Source: Ustulina deusta | Lineage: Eukaryota; Ascomycota; Sordariomycetes; Xylariales; Xylariaceae | NCBI GenBank assembly: GCA_023159155.1 | Contig: JAJNNX010000001.1 | Span: 806,001 to 870,000 of the forward strand | DNA length: 64,000 nt | Direction of reading: 5' to 3' | In this document: piece by piece, positions 20,695 through 33,321 of the stretch | How the letters are laid out: each line of letters starts with the position of its first letter | Position numbering within the stretch: position 1 is the first letter of the stretch | Translations under genes and position numbers: made by a program | The notes under the pieces: model-generated | Database searches by the model: none | Seen by the model: the letters and a program-made list of their open reading frames with translations, nothing else | What the model was told of the DNA's origin: nothing

Positions 20695-21680
20695 ATGTAA
20701 GTTTGCAGCCCCATATTTCGGCATGCGCCAACTAACTTACCACGCGCTTTAAAAGGTCGCGCCAGATCAACCAGCCGTCCAACCAAATAAAACTGACAAA
20801 TGTGTCGCTCGTGCGTCTAAAGAAGGGAAAGAAGCGCTTCGAGATTGCTTGCTACAAGAACAAGGTGCTGGAGTGGCGGTCGGGCATCGAAACCGACCTC
20901 GACGAAGTTCTCCAGATCCCCAATGTATTTCTCAACGTCTCGAAAGGCCAGACCGCCCCGGCTGCCGACCTCGCGAAGTCCTTTGGCAAGGACAAACCCG
21001 TTAGCGATATCATCCTTGAAATCCTGAACAAAGGCGAGCTGCAAGTCGGCGAAAAGGAGCGGGCTGCCCAGATGGATCGAGTACACAACGAGGTCATCAG
21101 CATTGTCGCAAGCAAACTCGTCGACCCCCGCACGAAGCGCGTCTATACAACGGGAATGATCGAGAAGGCCCTCGACATGTTAAGCTCCCAGGCACATCAG
21201 GGGGATAAGGGTGCGGCGGCAAGTAGCACAGGGACACCTGCAACGGGTGAAGGCGCCGAGGCGAAACCAAAGGCAAAGGAACATAACTGGACGGGTGTTG
21301 TCACAACCAAGAGCGCCAAGAGCCAGGCTCTTGAAGCAATGAAGGCGTTGATTACCTACCAACCAATCCCTGTTGCAAGGGCGCGAATGCGACTCCGCAT
21401 CACCTGCCCAACAAACGTTCTAAAGCAAGCTGTCAAGATGCCAGCCGCGGCCAAGAGCGGGGATGCGGGTGAGGAGCAGAAAGCTTCGGGCACAGTAAAG
21501 GATAAGATATTAAGCTACATAGAGCAGGTGGACCAGCAAGATGTCGTGGGGTCAGAGTGGGAAGTCGTCGGGTTCGTCGAACCAGGCGCTTTCAAGGGAC
21601 TCTCTGACTTTGTCGGCAACGAGACCAAGGGCCAGGGCCGAGTTGAGGTGCTGGATATGGCCGTCACGCATGAAGACTAG
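20695..21680 (+). CDS. SDO1: SBDS/Sdo1 ribosome maturation protein
   Basis: Releases eIF6 (Tif6) from pre-60S subunits together with the GTPase Efl1. The start codon is split: AT at 20695-20696, then an intron 20697-20755 (GTAAGT, CTAAC branch, AAAAG acceptor), then G at 20756. The product is 308 residues and begins MSRQINQPSNQIKLTNVSLV, matching the family start. Family stretches: VRLKKGKKRFEIACYKNKVL, DLDEVLQIPNVFLNVSKGQ, GELQVGEKER, DPRTKRVYTTGMIEKAL and SAKSQALEAMKALI. A low-complexity Ala/Gly/Glu linker (about residues 160-180), common in fungi, separates domains I/II from III. Unspliced RNA would read ATG-TAA. Confidence 0.95.
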
Positions 21681-23200
21681 ATTGTTCGCAGCGATCTCTC
21701 AGGTAGAGCTTCAATGCTGCTCACGATGTTAACGATTCTGATGACACAGCCGTGCTACGTCACGCATAGGGAAAGGGAGAATGCAACAATGGGATAGAGA
21801 AAAACAAAACAAATAATGATTACACCTTGTGATATTCACAGTACTAACCAATAGATGCCGCCAGCCATGCTCTTAGTTGTATAGACGTTATATAGACAGT
21901 CGAGGTCTAACAACAAATAATGCCATGCCTCTTCTCTGTCCAAGTTGGTAATCATGAGAACAATACCAAAAACACGACGGGCTAGATTCTTACGTAATAC
22001 GCAGCCTAAACTTATTTGGGTCCCAGATACCTATGTGGTCCCATCGACTTGGAAGAATGCTTGGTTTGGTCCGAGCTTTCGAGCTCCTAGCGTACAATAA
22101 AACAAGGGGGAAAATTCTTCTTTGTGTTGCAACAGTAAAATGCCATTTCCTCCTCCGCGTCGAGACACCGCAGAATAATATCTTCCGTATATGGCTGATC
22201 AACTGCAGTCTCGCCAAGAATGCCGCCACGGAATAGCACGAGCGCACGAATTGTCCCTTTGCTCGCGATAGATCTGCTCCCCGGCATTTGTTTTGAGCCT
22301 TCACATGGACTGAAGTCATAGGTTCGTTCCTAGCTGCGCGGGCCCCCCAATTGTTTGCACTGCTTTTTTAGTAGTTGCCGAGGCAGCCGAGGCAGTGAGT
22401 GCAGCTTCGTATCAAGATTAGCAGGCTTTGATCTATGAAGCGACGAGGCCTTCTCGGTTTTATCCACATAATACCGACTTTTTCTTTCTTTTCTTTCTTC
22501 TCTCTTAAGTCCGTCGGGCTGCGTCCAAGCCATTGACGCCGACAACAAACGAGAAGCCGGTAGTACCGAGTAACCGTCGTCGCCTCAATCTTTTTAGATC
22601 AAGTTTCTTTTAGCACATTGGCCAATGATGAGTTCTTTACACATAAGACGAGGGGTAAATCTCCGAAGAGTAATTCATACACTGAAAATTCTGAGGCCGC
22701 TTTCTTGATTCATTGATTAGGTATTTACTCCCAATTTTTGTCAAGTCCTCGTCAACTTAATTTCGCAACAGTTATCGTTGCCTCCTGTACCTATTTGCGT
22801 ATCGTCGAAGAGGTAAATAGAGTCAGTGATACAGTCGATTCCTTGAGAGCCCCCCCAGGATAAGCCATAGCAGTAGTTCCCATTCTATCTCCATGTCCAT
22901 TCCGGAGAGGACAACCAGACTCCCGAACCCACAGCATTTCGCTAGACAAGCCTTGGTGTTCATAGCCGTATGACGAGAAGCAACCTCTAATCCCGTTATC
23001 CCCCTCCCAAAAAAAGAAAAACCAACGCCCCGTAGAAACCAGCCTCCAAGGCGGAATGCTCCTTGACCCAAATCCTCATGCGATATTCTAAAAAAAATAT
23101 TCAACCAAGCGCCTACACTAATTGTAAAAAAAAAATATTCAAACAATAAGCCCCAATTAATCCCTAAGTCGTCAAAGTCGTACAAGTAGTTTCCTCGAAA
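21681..23200. other. Long spacer, no gene seen
   Basis: About 1.5 kb, AT-rich, with A-runs near 23010-23135. ORFs on both strands lack family features. Confidence 0.45.
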
Positions 23201-23800
23201 TCACGCAGCGTTCACCCGCTCATGCTTCCCGCCGGAGACCTCTCTCATGGAGAGGCGAGCGAGCGAGCTGCTGAGCGCGTCCTGGGGATCTGCGATCGGT
23301 AGCATGTGGTGGCGACGGTACTGCTCCGCCGGCCCGTAGCCATAGTCGCAACCACCATGTGCGCAGTCGTCCACGGTCGTGTTCCGCGTCGCGCAGGGGC
23401 TGATGCTAAGGCTGCTCCGTCGCCGGCGACGGCCATCATCGTAGTCATCGTCATTGTCGTTGCCGCCGAAGTTCCACTCGAAGGTGTTGAGCAGCTTCTG
23501 GTGCTCGAGATTCTGCGGCGTGAAGGGCTTGTGCAGCCGCGCAAAGGCCGGGTCGTCGGGCGAGATGGTGGATTTCCTCTTCTTGGACCGGTGGTGTGGT
23601 GATCGGAACCATGAGAACGGTGACGATGACAATGACGTCTTGCTGCTTCTGTTGCTGTTGCCGCCGGCGCTTGTCGGTGTTGACGTGCGAGGTGTCGAGG
23701 ACGACGACGTCATCGTCGTCGTCGTCGCCGTGTCGCAGTTCCCCGAGCTCGATGTCGATTGCTTTCGGCTGCTAGAGAACCTCCACTTGCCTATGCTCAT
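23201..23800 (-). CDS. Conserved-looking hypothetical Ser/Thr-rich protein
   Basis: A single exon gives 199 residues from the ATG at 23800 (MSIGKWRFSSSRKQST). The same frame runs further upstream but only with a GTG at its end. The N-terminal half is Ser/Thr-rich with short tandem codon runs (GACGACGACGT on the plus strand near 23700). The middle has the non-repetitive stretch FTPQNLEHQKLLNTFEWNFG, followed by Asp and Arg clusters and a C-terminal SSSLARLSMREVSGG. The ordered central motif and consistent frame argue for a real gene of unknown function, possibly a nuclear or signalling protein. Not recognised as any named family. Confidence 0.55.
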   Translation of the reverse strand: MSIGKWRFSSSRKQSTSSSGNCDTATTTTMTSSSSTPRTSTPTSAGGNSNRSSKTSLSSSPFSWFRSPHHRSKKRKSTISPDDPAFARLHKPFTPQNLEHQKLLNTFEWNFGGNDNDDDYDDGRRRRRSSLSISPCATRNTTVDDCAHGGCDYGYGPAEQYRRHHMLPIADPQDALSSSLARLSMREVSGGKHERVNAA

Positions 23801-26485
23801 TGCGATGACGTCGTGGTTCGCTCTGCCGGCTATTAAATATAGAGATAATATCGTGTGTAGGTAGTTAGTTGTTCCCACCCGTGAACGTGAACAGGATAAG
23901 CGTCGACGGGGTATTATTCAAGTTCTGGCAAACAATAGCGTCCCAAACCCGTAGAATGAGGACGGAGTTGACAGCAACGAGGGGTCTAGCAACCTGCGGT
24001 AGAAATGCAGACTGAGGGAGGGAGGTAGGGCGCTTAAAAGCAGTCGAAAGGGCGGCAGACCGACCGACCGACCGACTCCAGCGAACTCTTGGCTGTGAAC
24101 TCTATATCCCCTGACAGGCAGCGTCACTCGCACACACAAAGAGCAGGCGGGAAGAAAGATCGGCAAAGTTGCGCCACCGCGATTCCGCACATACACCGTT
24201 GCCGGTTCACACCCACAGCGGCTCAATAGCGGCGTTTCTCCAGTAAATTTTTTTTCGCAAAGGAAAAAAAAAAAAGGAGAATCCACACCACCACGAGCGG
24301 TAGTGTAACTGTACACAACCCATGGTGCAGTGTGAGCCGCGGGCAGACGCGGGGTGGCCGGGCTTCTGGCCGGGTCCAAAGAACTGGATCGCTCTCAGAT
24401 CTCTGCGCCATCAAGACTTGACCAAGGAGACGACGATTTCGCCACCTCTTTTTCTTATTGATTATCCGCCAAGCCTCTCTTCGTTGTTCTTAAGAGGAAT
24501 TCCTTGGTCCGACCAGAGTTCTGCTGCGGCATAGTTATAACCACAATGAAACAATCTTCAACCATGGACGGGACCGACATCATAGGTATTCGACAACCCC
24601 TATCTTGTCAGCTTGTCTGTCCAGTAGCCTAGCCACATTAGTACAGAGTCGCCGAGACTCTGGTCGCGAGACCCGGTGTGAGCCCCCGGAGAAAGGCCAT
24701 GCCAAGACTGGACGACCAACCACTGGACCGGCAGATGCCGTATCTTCCTTCCCCCCGCCTACCTATTTCCCCCCCACAAGAGCCCCAAATCCCCAAACCC
24801 CGGCTTGACCTAGGTATTCTAACTGCAGGAGTTGTACCAATTGGAGTTAGTTGTACAGAAGATGGAGAAAAGGGCCCTGCCGTCACCGTGAGGGGTCATG
24901 TTTGTTATACACTGTCCTTCATGAGTCTGGTGGTTAGCAGGCATCTGCACGAAGTACCAGGCCACGAGAAAAGAAGAAAAAATTCTTCATGTCTTGGTCT
25001 ATGTATTCATGATGCTATATTGTGTAAAAGGTCCCTGCACCTTTTCTCTATATCAGAGATCCAAAACGTAATTGATATGTCTTTCTCCTCTCCAACTTTC
25101 AACTCGGCCCCGTCCGCCACGAAACCTTGAAGATTTAAACTTTCTCGTCCCTCGTCGCGTAAACCTTCTCCGCGTCCTAAGCAGTTCAAAATCTCCAGGT
25201 CCCTCTGGCCTCATCGGCACGGATTGAGTTTGGCTACAGGAAGTTAACAGAACACCATCTCTCCCGAAACTGATTTCGTTATGTTTCCCGAATTGACCGC
25301 GAACGTCTGACGAGGGCTTTAATTCATCCGTATTATATATGAAGGAGCACACACCTCTGGTGCTTGGCGCGACCTTGTTGGTTCAGAGTAGAGGTAGCTT
25401 GACTCGAGCCTTTGGCAGAAACGGCTCTTCTCCTTGGCAACAAGGAGTTCTAAGCCAGGACCTACTTACCATCGATGACTGAAACACCATACAAATAAAT
25501 AAATATAATATATAAAAAAGATCAGGCCACCAATGCCAAGCTGTTGGTGGCCTTCAAGATCACCACACCTCACGCCTAGGTAGAGCTAGGTAAAATAATG
25601 TGCCACGGGCTGAGGTAGAGCAACTTGTTAAGTTGTTGCTACCTTGCCTTGCCTTGCCACCCCCTCTCCCCGCACGCTTTGCTGCATATTTGCCTGCATG
25701 AAGTGACACACTCTAAAGCGGCCAAGAGCCTCTGGAATAATTCTAGAAACAAGCGGTCAGCATAAGGTAGACACACTCTTCCTCCACCAATAGGTAAGCC
25801 ATCTCTGCATCATCAAAGTGCAATTATGTAGACTTGAAATGCTGGGCAGTTTCTTGTGTCAACATTCATAATATGGTAACATGCCAAGTCCAGAAGAAGA
25901 AGAAGAAGAAAGAAGAAGAAAGAAGAAGAAAACAAAAGAAAAAACCTTCCCAAGTCACCACGTGTAGTTTTAACAGAGTTTTTCATGAATTCGATTCTGC
26001 CATGCCTTCCTCCCTTCTCTGCCTATCTATGGCCTAAAAGACGTTCGCTCCATCACATAAATCGGCTTGCTTGTGGTATTCATTGATTTGGCATGTGCTG
26101 GCATTAGGATTATTGGTAATATACTATCTGGTCGAGTCGCGTGGGTGTTATGAATTAGGTAGGCTGCCTATCTAGTGCATTTTCTACCTGCGCATGATGT
26201 GTGTCGGCTTCAGTGGTATGGCTTGTTGAACAAGCAACCAGACAGAAAAAAGGCAATGCGACATGACTCGTTCATGTTCTTTGTCTCGTGTTCGTCCGTC
26301 TATTTACTCCTCGAATCAGAACCCATGCTTCGGCGGAAGCAGTCCAGGTTCTTCAGACCTCCTACCACCCTGTTCTCGTCACATTATCCCCCCTCGGGTG
26401 TTAAGCAAAGTTGAAAGGATCAAGTCAATAGATGCCTGTCCCCTTCGTCACATCGACTCCGCCCTGTTTATTCCGTCCCATTTCC
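23801..26485. other. Gene-poor stretch, no gene seen
   Basis: About 2.7 kb with a (CGAC)n run near 24057-24075, an A-run near 24258-24272 and a purine (AGA)n run near 25894-25940. Scattered ORFs show no domain features. The part near 23.8-24.4 kb may be promoter and 5' UTR of the minus-strand gene at 23201-23800. Confidence 0.45.
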
Positions 26486-27402
26486 TTACTGGTAATCGTC
26501 GGCAGGACTCAACAAGTAGGCGTTCAGCATGTTTTCAAGGGATTTTCGCTCCCCGTGAGTGCGTCGGTCGGCCTTCCGTGTGTCGATGTGCTCAACCGTG
26601 ACCCGCTTCAAACCACGGATATCAATCAATTCATCCCAGCCAAAAGAGTCGGGGAGATCTACTTGGCCGTTACGCTTAGGGCCAAAGAATATGCGGATAT
26701 CTCGTTCGCGGTCTGTGAGGAGTCGGGAGGTGGTCTTGGATATCACAACAGTTAACACCTCCAGCTGTTTCATCTCTTGCAGTTGGCGGATACCCACTAT
26801 AATACTCCGAGTTAGTTGAGCTATCTCGAGTGTGATGTATAGATGGTTTGGAAGTATGAAAAACTTTAAAGGGAGGAATGACTACAACGGTTACTTACGG
26901 TCCGCACGCTCACCACACCAGTGAAATATGGCGTGTATCATTGTAGACTTTAGCAGCGCATTGTTCGTCAGATGGTAGTTCATCTCACAGGCGCAGGGAA
27001 AATGGAATGCCTGAAAGCCAAGCAGTTAAAGTTCTGTCATTATTCCACAGAGGTCGCCGGCACACATACTCGTTTGCGGTAGAAGCAAGTCAGTAATTCA
27101 TTACTGATTTGCTTAGACGTGAAACAGAGCTCCATCTTCATTGGCTGGAACCTCGAGAGGGATTGAGGTGGCTCATGCGGCGCACACGCACATGTGTCCT
27201 GTTTGGGGTATGGAATAACGTTAGGCCTGCCGGCGACGTCGCGGAGATAGATATGATAGATACGGTCACGTATCTCTCGTGGGAGTTTGAGAAATCCCGG
27301 AAAACCAGAATCTTGGGTCTGTTTGTCGGCAATCTCGAGCATACTGCCACAGCTTGTGATGATGTCGAGACAGTATTTGCTCTCCTTGGGTTTATCCTTC
27401 AT
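26486..27402 (-). CDS. Hypothetical protein with a 2EXR/F-box-like N-terminal motif
   Basis: Three exons (27402-27070, 27010-26899, 26796-26486), with clean GTATGT/CAG and GTAAGT/TAG borders, give 251 residues. Near residue 35, GFPGFLKLPREIRDRIYHIY is the signature of the large fungal family with an F-box-like or 2EXR opening (LP.EIR..IY), often annotated only as hypothetical. The middle contains AFHFPCACEMNYHLTNNALL. The last exon has VVISKTTSRLLTDRERDIRI and IRGLKRVTVEHI. Such proteins are numerous in Pezizomycotina and have no established biochemical role. Upstream in-frame methionines are few; MLEIADKQ at residue 21 is an alternative start. Confidence 0.6.
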
Positions 27403-27424
27403 GATGCTTGCGCTACACTTGTAG

Positions 27425-27661
27425 TCAGCAGTGCGAAGATATATAGGAAGAAATTGGATGGAAATAGAAGTTGTACCATTTCACCATGGTGTTCACAAGG
27501 GCCGCTCGATTCCTGGGCGATAGTCGAATCAGACGACCAAGGGCGGCCTCGTCAAGCCTAGCTGTCTGGAATTCTTCAAGGGCTTTGAACATCGTTCGCA
27601 CATTATCAGACAGCTCGTATTGCTCAAAGAGCCGCAGCATTCTCAGCTCGTAAAAACATGG
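27425..27661 (-). other. Possible coding exon of an unplaced hypothetical gene
   Basis: One frame reads YELRMLRLFEQYELSDNVRT followed by a helical, protein-like ALEEFQTARLDEAALGRLIR. No ATG-led complete gene could be assembled around it, and it lies 20-260 bp upstream of the 2EXR-like gene on the same strand. It may be an upstream exon of that gene or the remnant of another. Confidence 0.3.
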
Positions 27662-27727
27662 CATTGTCTCTGTTCTCCACGAAGCAGTAGTGTAATGCCC
27701 TGGGTGCCAAGTACGTCCAACTAGCAC

Positions 27728-30156
27728 CTATCCAAAGTTGACTAGGCTGTTTAGTGGTCAAGCTCCGGCGACACGATTTGATGATCAAGATCGGCGATGA
27801 GGATACAGTCTTCAGGAACAGGCGGTAAACAGGCTTATCCGATGGTCTGGATGAGAAAGTTAGTCTGCTCAGCGAGACAGTTAGGATTGTGTGCTGATGG
27901 CCTGTGATTAGGAAGCAGAAAATCTGCACGGAATTCTCTGTACAGGAAGACAAAAACTGTGTTGGTCACGACCTTTCTAGTGTAGGCGATGAGTACAGAG
28001 CTTTGCAGACGAATGGGGAACCGCGAAGTGAGTTGGACAGAGTGGATGGCAATAACGGCGGTTGGGAAGGTCGGCGTTGAGTTGGTTCACTTATTGCGGG
28101 GTCTGTTGGCCGAAGGGAGGTTGATGTACCCGGGTTGCAAGGGTCGCTGTGAGGAAGGGCAAGTGCGTGCGCCTCTGAATTAGAGGGTAGATGGAATACG
28201 AGCATACCTACTTACCTCGCATGGAGAATCGTGGGGCAAAGGTCAGGACTGCCGCCACAGTTTTCAGTGTGGTGAAGTGGTGTCTTCAGAAGAGGGCTGC
28301 AAAGACAAGATACAAGAGGTGGTATCAACATTCCTCGCAGCCTGGGGAGTAAATGTGCCGTGTGTCATAGGAAGTCCATGCCTGCAACGATTGGTGTAAG
28401 CTTGTGGGTTTGAAGAGGAGAGAAGAGATGGTAGCACACAGACGTAAGATGGAGGTTCCAGTTGTGTTGCCGGGTTACTTTGTTATCTGCACGCATGTGC
28501 TGTGTTCAAGTCCCTTGGATTTGTAGGTGAGGCTCGCAGGCAGCCACGACTTGGGGTATTCTGAAATAGGAAAGTTGGAGGAATTCCCAAGTACCCCATT
28601 GGGTGCCTGTAGGAAACCTATCTGCGGGGCGAGGTAAGTACACTTACCTACGCGTGCGATCTCTCTACATATGTATGTCTACAGGTACTGACGAGTACCT
28701 AAGTCGAGGTACAAGGTAGGTATATACATGTATGTATGCCTCAGGCACTATGTACTTGACTGACTGAAATACTCCTAGAAGTACCTACCTACATATAGGT
28801 CCTATTGAACCTTTTTGTTACAACAATATTGGGTGAAAGGGGGTGCTGAAAATTCCATAGCTGCAATAGAACTGGTTAGCAGTTGTTCAGGAAGAAACTA
28901 GTTCATGTGCACAAGTACTGTATGATATGTTGCAAATATCTTATCATTCTGTTCTTTAATAACAGCAAGCAGCAAGACACAAGGAGATATATGATGGTAT
29001 ATACACAGCAAATTGCTACAGGTATAGAAGTTAAAAATTTTCAAGTAATTGAAAGCTCAAATAAAGTATTTGGTAGATGTATGGCCAGTTATGTCTTGCC
29101 CGAGTAGGTCCAGGTAGCTGTGTGCCTCTGTTGGGGATGGCACTAATGCCATTCAATACCATAGGTACTTAGGTACGTACCTACACAAATTACCAAGTGA
29201 ATGCAGTGTGGTTTAAGCAATGGGCTGCTGCAAGATCGGATAACAAGCGGGTGCACATAGCAAGGGATAGGCAAGAAAACATAGCTATCGGCCTACTAAA
29301 ACACATATCTAACATCAGATCCTTAAAGAATAATTTAGCATATTATGTTGTGGCCACACTGATTTCTGCGAGGTGCTTCTAGGTTTTGACCAAATCTTAC
29401 TGGGAAAGGGGGTAGCCAGACAATAGAATAATCCAGGACAGCACTAGAAGTACATGAATAGTACATGAATTTCTTGACTTCTAGGCTGAACAAGTTAGCC
29501 GAGGGCAGCGCGAGGTCTGTAATTAGTAGCTAGCCGCTTTGTGGCAGACCAAGCTCTTGGACACCATATTCAATATATCTATGTGTGTCATTTAATCAAC
29601 CACAGGCGTAGCACAAATTTCAGCCCACTCCTTTGTTTATTTCGAGAATGTTCTTTGCGCCGAGCCAGACAACCAACCCAATACTCACAAGCTTGAAGGT
29701 AGAAGGATACTCCAGACGTTTAGTTTAGGTAGTAATATTGTAATAACCATCCTCCTCGATTTCATACCGGGACAACAGATTTCATGGTTTGTTAACATAG
29801 CTCCCTGAAAGATTTGTATGCAGCTAGGTAAGACAATGTACTACAACCCCAGTATTCTCATCAAAAGGAATATCAAAGAGTTGGAAAAGTTGTCTTTCTT
29901 CTGTTGGCAGACCTGTCTCTATCCTAGTGTTGTGCACGGCTTATTCCTACTTATATGACGGGTTGGAGCAATCATGAGAAAATGGTGAGTGGTTGTATGG
30001 TTTACCACCTGATCTACTTCGCTAAGCCTAGAGAACTGTCTATACCCACATTCCGACATTACTATCCTTGGGTTCTAGGGTCACATATTCGCACCAAAAA
30101 AAAAAAAAAACACAACCATTGACACTATGATTTGCTACACGAAACACAATAATATA
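27728..30156. other. AT-rich gene-poor stretch, no gene seen
   Basis: 28.6-29.2 kb is dense in AGGTA/TACCT pentamers. 28.8-30.1 kb is AT-rich with short ORFs only, as in degraded repeat DNA, but I recognise no transposon feature. A 16-base A-run lies near 30097. Confidence 0.4.
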
Positions 30157-32055
30157 TCACAATGGCCTGGTGTATATGGCCTGGATGTTGCACCAACCCT
30201 TCAAACCCTCGATTCCTAGATCCGACCCAAGTCCACTCTGCTTATGGCCTGCGAACGCCGTTGATGCCTGGATCTCGCTATGGGTGTTGATCCATACGTT
30301 TCCAGCCTGCAGCTTATTGGCGATCCGACCCGCTCGGGCGAGATCTCTCGACCATACGGAAGCGCCGAGGCCGTAGTTGGTGTTGTTAGCTCTCTGGATC
30401 ACATCTGCTTCCTCTGACCACTTCATGACGGGGATGATAGGTCCTGCAGAATGTCAGAGTTAGCTTGATTTCTCTCGCCCTTCGCGAAACACGTACCGAA
30501 TGCTTCTTCAACCACCACCCTTGCTTCGTCTGGTGGATTGTTCACCACAATCGGACGGATGAAGAAGCCGTTCAGCCCTTCGATCGACTGGCCGTCTCTC
30601 GGCAAGACATCTAGCTTTGTCGCTTCGATATCTGCAAGCAAATCCTTCACCCGCTCGTATTGCGGACGATTAGAAAGGGGACCAACAATAGTGCCCTCCT
30701 CGAGCCCGTTGCCAACCTTCACATTCTCGACATACTCGACGATCCCAGCAAGCACAGCATCGTAGACGGACTCGTGGACGTAGACCCGCTTCACGGCCAT
30801 ACAGAATTGACCAGATCTCAACAACGCAACCGTCGCAATCTTCCGCCCTACCATCGCCGGGTCCACGTCCTCACAGACGATAGCGGGATCGTTCCCCCCG
30901 AGCTCCGCCGAGACGCGCTTCAGGTGCGCGCTACAGGCCTGCATGACCTTTTTCCCGGTCGCGCACGAGCCGGTGAAGCTGACCTTGCCGATGCCCGGGT
31001 GGGCCGTCAGCCAGGGCCCGAGATCATCGCCGCCGCTCAGGGCCTGCAGGACGCCGCGGGGGAAGAACCGCAGACCCAGCTCCGCCATCTTGAGGACGCT
31101 GTAGGGCGCGAAGGGCGACGGCTTCAGGATCAGCGTGTTGCCCGTCAGCAGCGCCGGGGCGATTTTGAAACAGGCCAAGACCACGGGACCGTTCCACGGG
31201 ATTATCCCAACGGCGACGCCGATGGGCGTGTAGCGCTCGACTACGTGGAGCTCCCGGGTTGCTTCGATCACATTGTCGGGCACTAACGATGTCCGACGTT
31301 CGCAGTTAGTCATCGACCCAATCGATCGTCATTTATTTCCAGCAAAAAGAGAAAGAAAGAAAGAAAGAAAAGAAAGAAAGAAAGAAAAGAAAGAAAGAAA
31401 GAAAAGAAAGAAAGAAAGAAAAGAAAGAAAGAAAGAAAAGAAAGAAAGAAAAAGAGGTCTGAGAATTACTCACGCGAGAGCTTGCAAAAGTCGCGGATCA
31501 ACTTCACCCCCCAACGGGCATCCTCTGCGGCCATGGCAAGCTACGACGTGCAACAGCTTAGCTAGTGGCTCGATCGCGCATTTCGGGGTTGGGGTGCAGA
31601 CGATTTGTGCGGGAACTCACCGGAAAGCCCATTTCTTGGACCTGGGTATGAGAGAACTCGACGAGGTGAGCCTCCAAGGCGTCGGCAAATGCCTCGACTG
31701 CCTTCATTCGCTCCGACCAGGGCACTTCGGCCCAGGCCGCAGCCGCATTCTGAGCCGCGGCGACGGCTCGGTCAACGGCGTGTCGTGTACTGACTGGCAC
31801 CTCGGGGTTGGCCTCTAGGGTGGCCGGGTTGACGGTGTGTCGGGTCAGGTCTGTGCTAGATAGCTCACCATCAATCACATTTTGGTATGCGGTGAAATCT
31901 AAGGGGGTGGTATCATGAGAGGAGGCAGTTCTGGCCGCCAGTTCTTTCGGCAAATTGGGAACAGGTGTATCTCCTCCCAATGGCGTGGACTGAGGCGTTG
32001 GGTTCGCGTCATGGAACTTGGGGGTGTGGAGGTGAGAGTTAATATTAGCAGACAT
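30157..32055 (-). CDS. NAD(P)-dependent aldehyde dehydrogenase
   Basis: Oxidises an aldehyde to its acid. Exons 32055-31621, 31540-31474, 31282-30497 and 30443-30157 give 524 residues. The catalytic set is complete: Asn198 (IIPWNGP), the nucleotide-binding FTGSCATGK, Glu294 (SAELGGND), Cys328 (SGQFCMAVKR), EEAFGPIIPVMKW and GHKQSGLGSDLGIEGL near the end. The N-terminal ~55 residues (Pro/Thr-rich) extend beyond the usual start; FTAYQNVIDGELSST marks the domain opening. Group by sequence: betaine or general aldehyde dehydrogenase superfamily, with no substrate evident. Intron 2 holds a (CTTT)n tract on the coding strand. No clustered pathway partner seen. Confidence 0.9.
31344..31456 (+). repeat. 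GAAA-type purine tract with 17-nt higher-order unit, in an ALDH intron
   Basis: About 110 nt of pure A/G on the plus strand within intron 2 of the aldehyde dehydrogenase gene. GAAAGAAAGAAAGAAAA recurs four to five times. In the transcript it is a long polypyrimidine tract upstream of the CTAAC branch site. Confidence 0.9.
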
Positions 32056-33321
32056 GCTTGAATTATTATTATTTATTTTTTTCTCGAAAGATCCTTGCTG
32101 TCTCTAAAGTTATGTTCGTGGAAAAGGTGTACTGATAATTGATGGGTGCTAGACATGGCTTATATGCCTAGGTGCCGTCGCTTTAGAGGCTTGCCACCTT
32201 CATGTTTGGTGCTCAGCCTTCTGTGTATTTCCTCTATGATGGCGGCACGTATGCTGCTTCCTGGCCAGGCGGTGACCTGCTGACCACGTGACGTATCATC
32301 TCGAAGTTCTTCTGCTATGTGCTACATTAACTAGACTCTCTCCGGGCATGAAAAATGGCCCATAGAGGCGTCGTAAAGGTGACAGTGGCTGCAGGGCTGG
32401 GCGCTTGTGGGTTCGGCGAAGAAACGTGTCTACTGGCAGGGCCTATAAGTTCAATATCTACCCAGAACTCGATTCAAGCCGGTTTCATTCTAGCAACCAA
32501 TCATGACATGTGGCGTGAGAGCGCTTGCTCAGAGGATATTGTTGGTGAGTGATGCTTTCAAGGCTGGGCAGTGATGAGACTACGAGGAAGGCAATAGTGT
32601 ATATCGGTGGCAGGAGGCAGTATCCCTTACTTCGGCAGCTTTTGAATGGAGAGTGGGATATCGATGAGATGAAGTAAGTGACCTGTCAGTCTCAGTGAGG
32701 GGTCACTATACCTACCTATACGCACTGCCCATCGTACACAGACAGCTAAAAATAGCAAGGGAGCCTAGCGTTGCGCGATCTACGGACTCAGATCTGCGAT
32801 ATATGCATGTCTCGATGGAAAATCCCCTAGCAGAGGACCCGACCGGTCCTCGTAGGACTAGGTTCTTAACGCTGAAGTGAGCTATTCCGCTAGATAAGTA
32901 AGATACATCCCGCTGTATGTGATCTTAGCGAGGAGAAGTTCCCCATCTGTTGACCGAAATGGTACATGATGAGACGAATGATTGACAAAACGCAAGCGAC
33001 GACCTTGCTCTTCGCTGCTGGCTAACTAATCTTAGTTCAGCGTTTCAAGCCACAGCAGCCTATCAAGTCGTGAGAGACAGGTTTTAGTCATATGTCTCAA
33101 GATTTGATGATAGACAAGCGTAGGCGGATTAAACTTGTATCATTTTTCGTTGACATGCAACGATATAGCGTTGTGGATTGTGTGAGTGAGGTTAGTGATA
33201 AGTGAGTGGTAGGCTATCTAGTACCCCCCTTAGCCAGGGGTTCATCAATATAATGGGAATTTGCGCTGGTTGGTATCATCAAGAATAGAAATCAGGTCTA
33301 TATGAGTATTTTATTGAAGCG
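32056..33321. other. Intergenic, no gene seen
   Basis: Promoter side of the aldehyde dehydrogenase and 3' flank of the Zn2Cys6 gene. Nothing else recognised. Confidence 0.5.

Noticed and set aside
28800..30150. Transposon or RIP-degraded element
   Set aside because: AT-rich and gene-free, but no terminal repeats, integrase, transposase or reverse transcriptase motif could be found by eye.
30660..31286. 208-codon plus-strand ORF
   Set aside because: Antisense to the aldehyde dehydrogenase core exon; composition is that of a GC-rich shadow frame.
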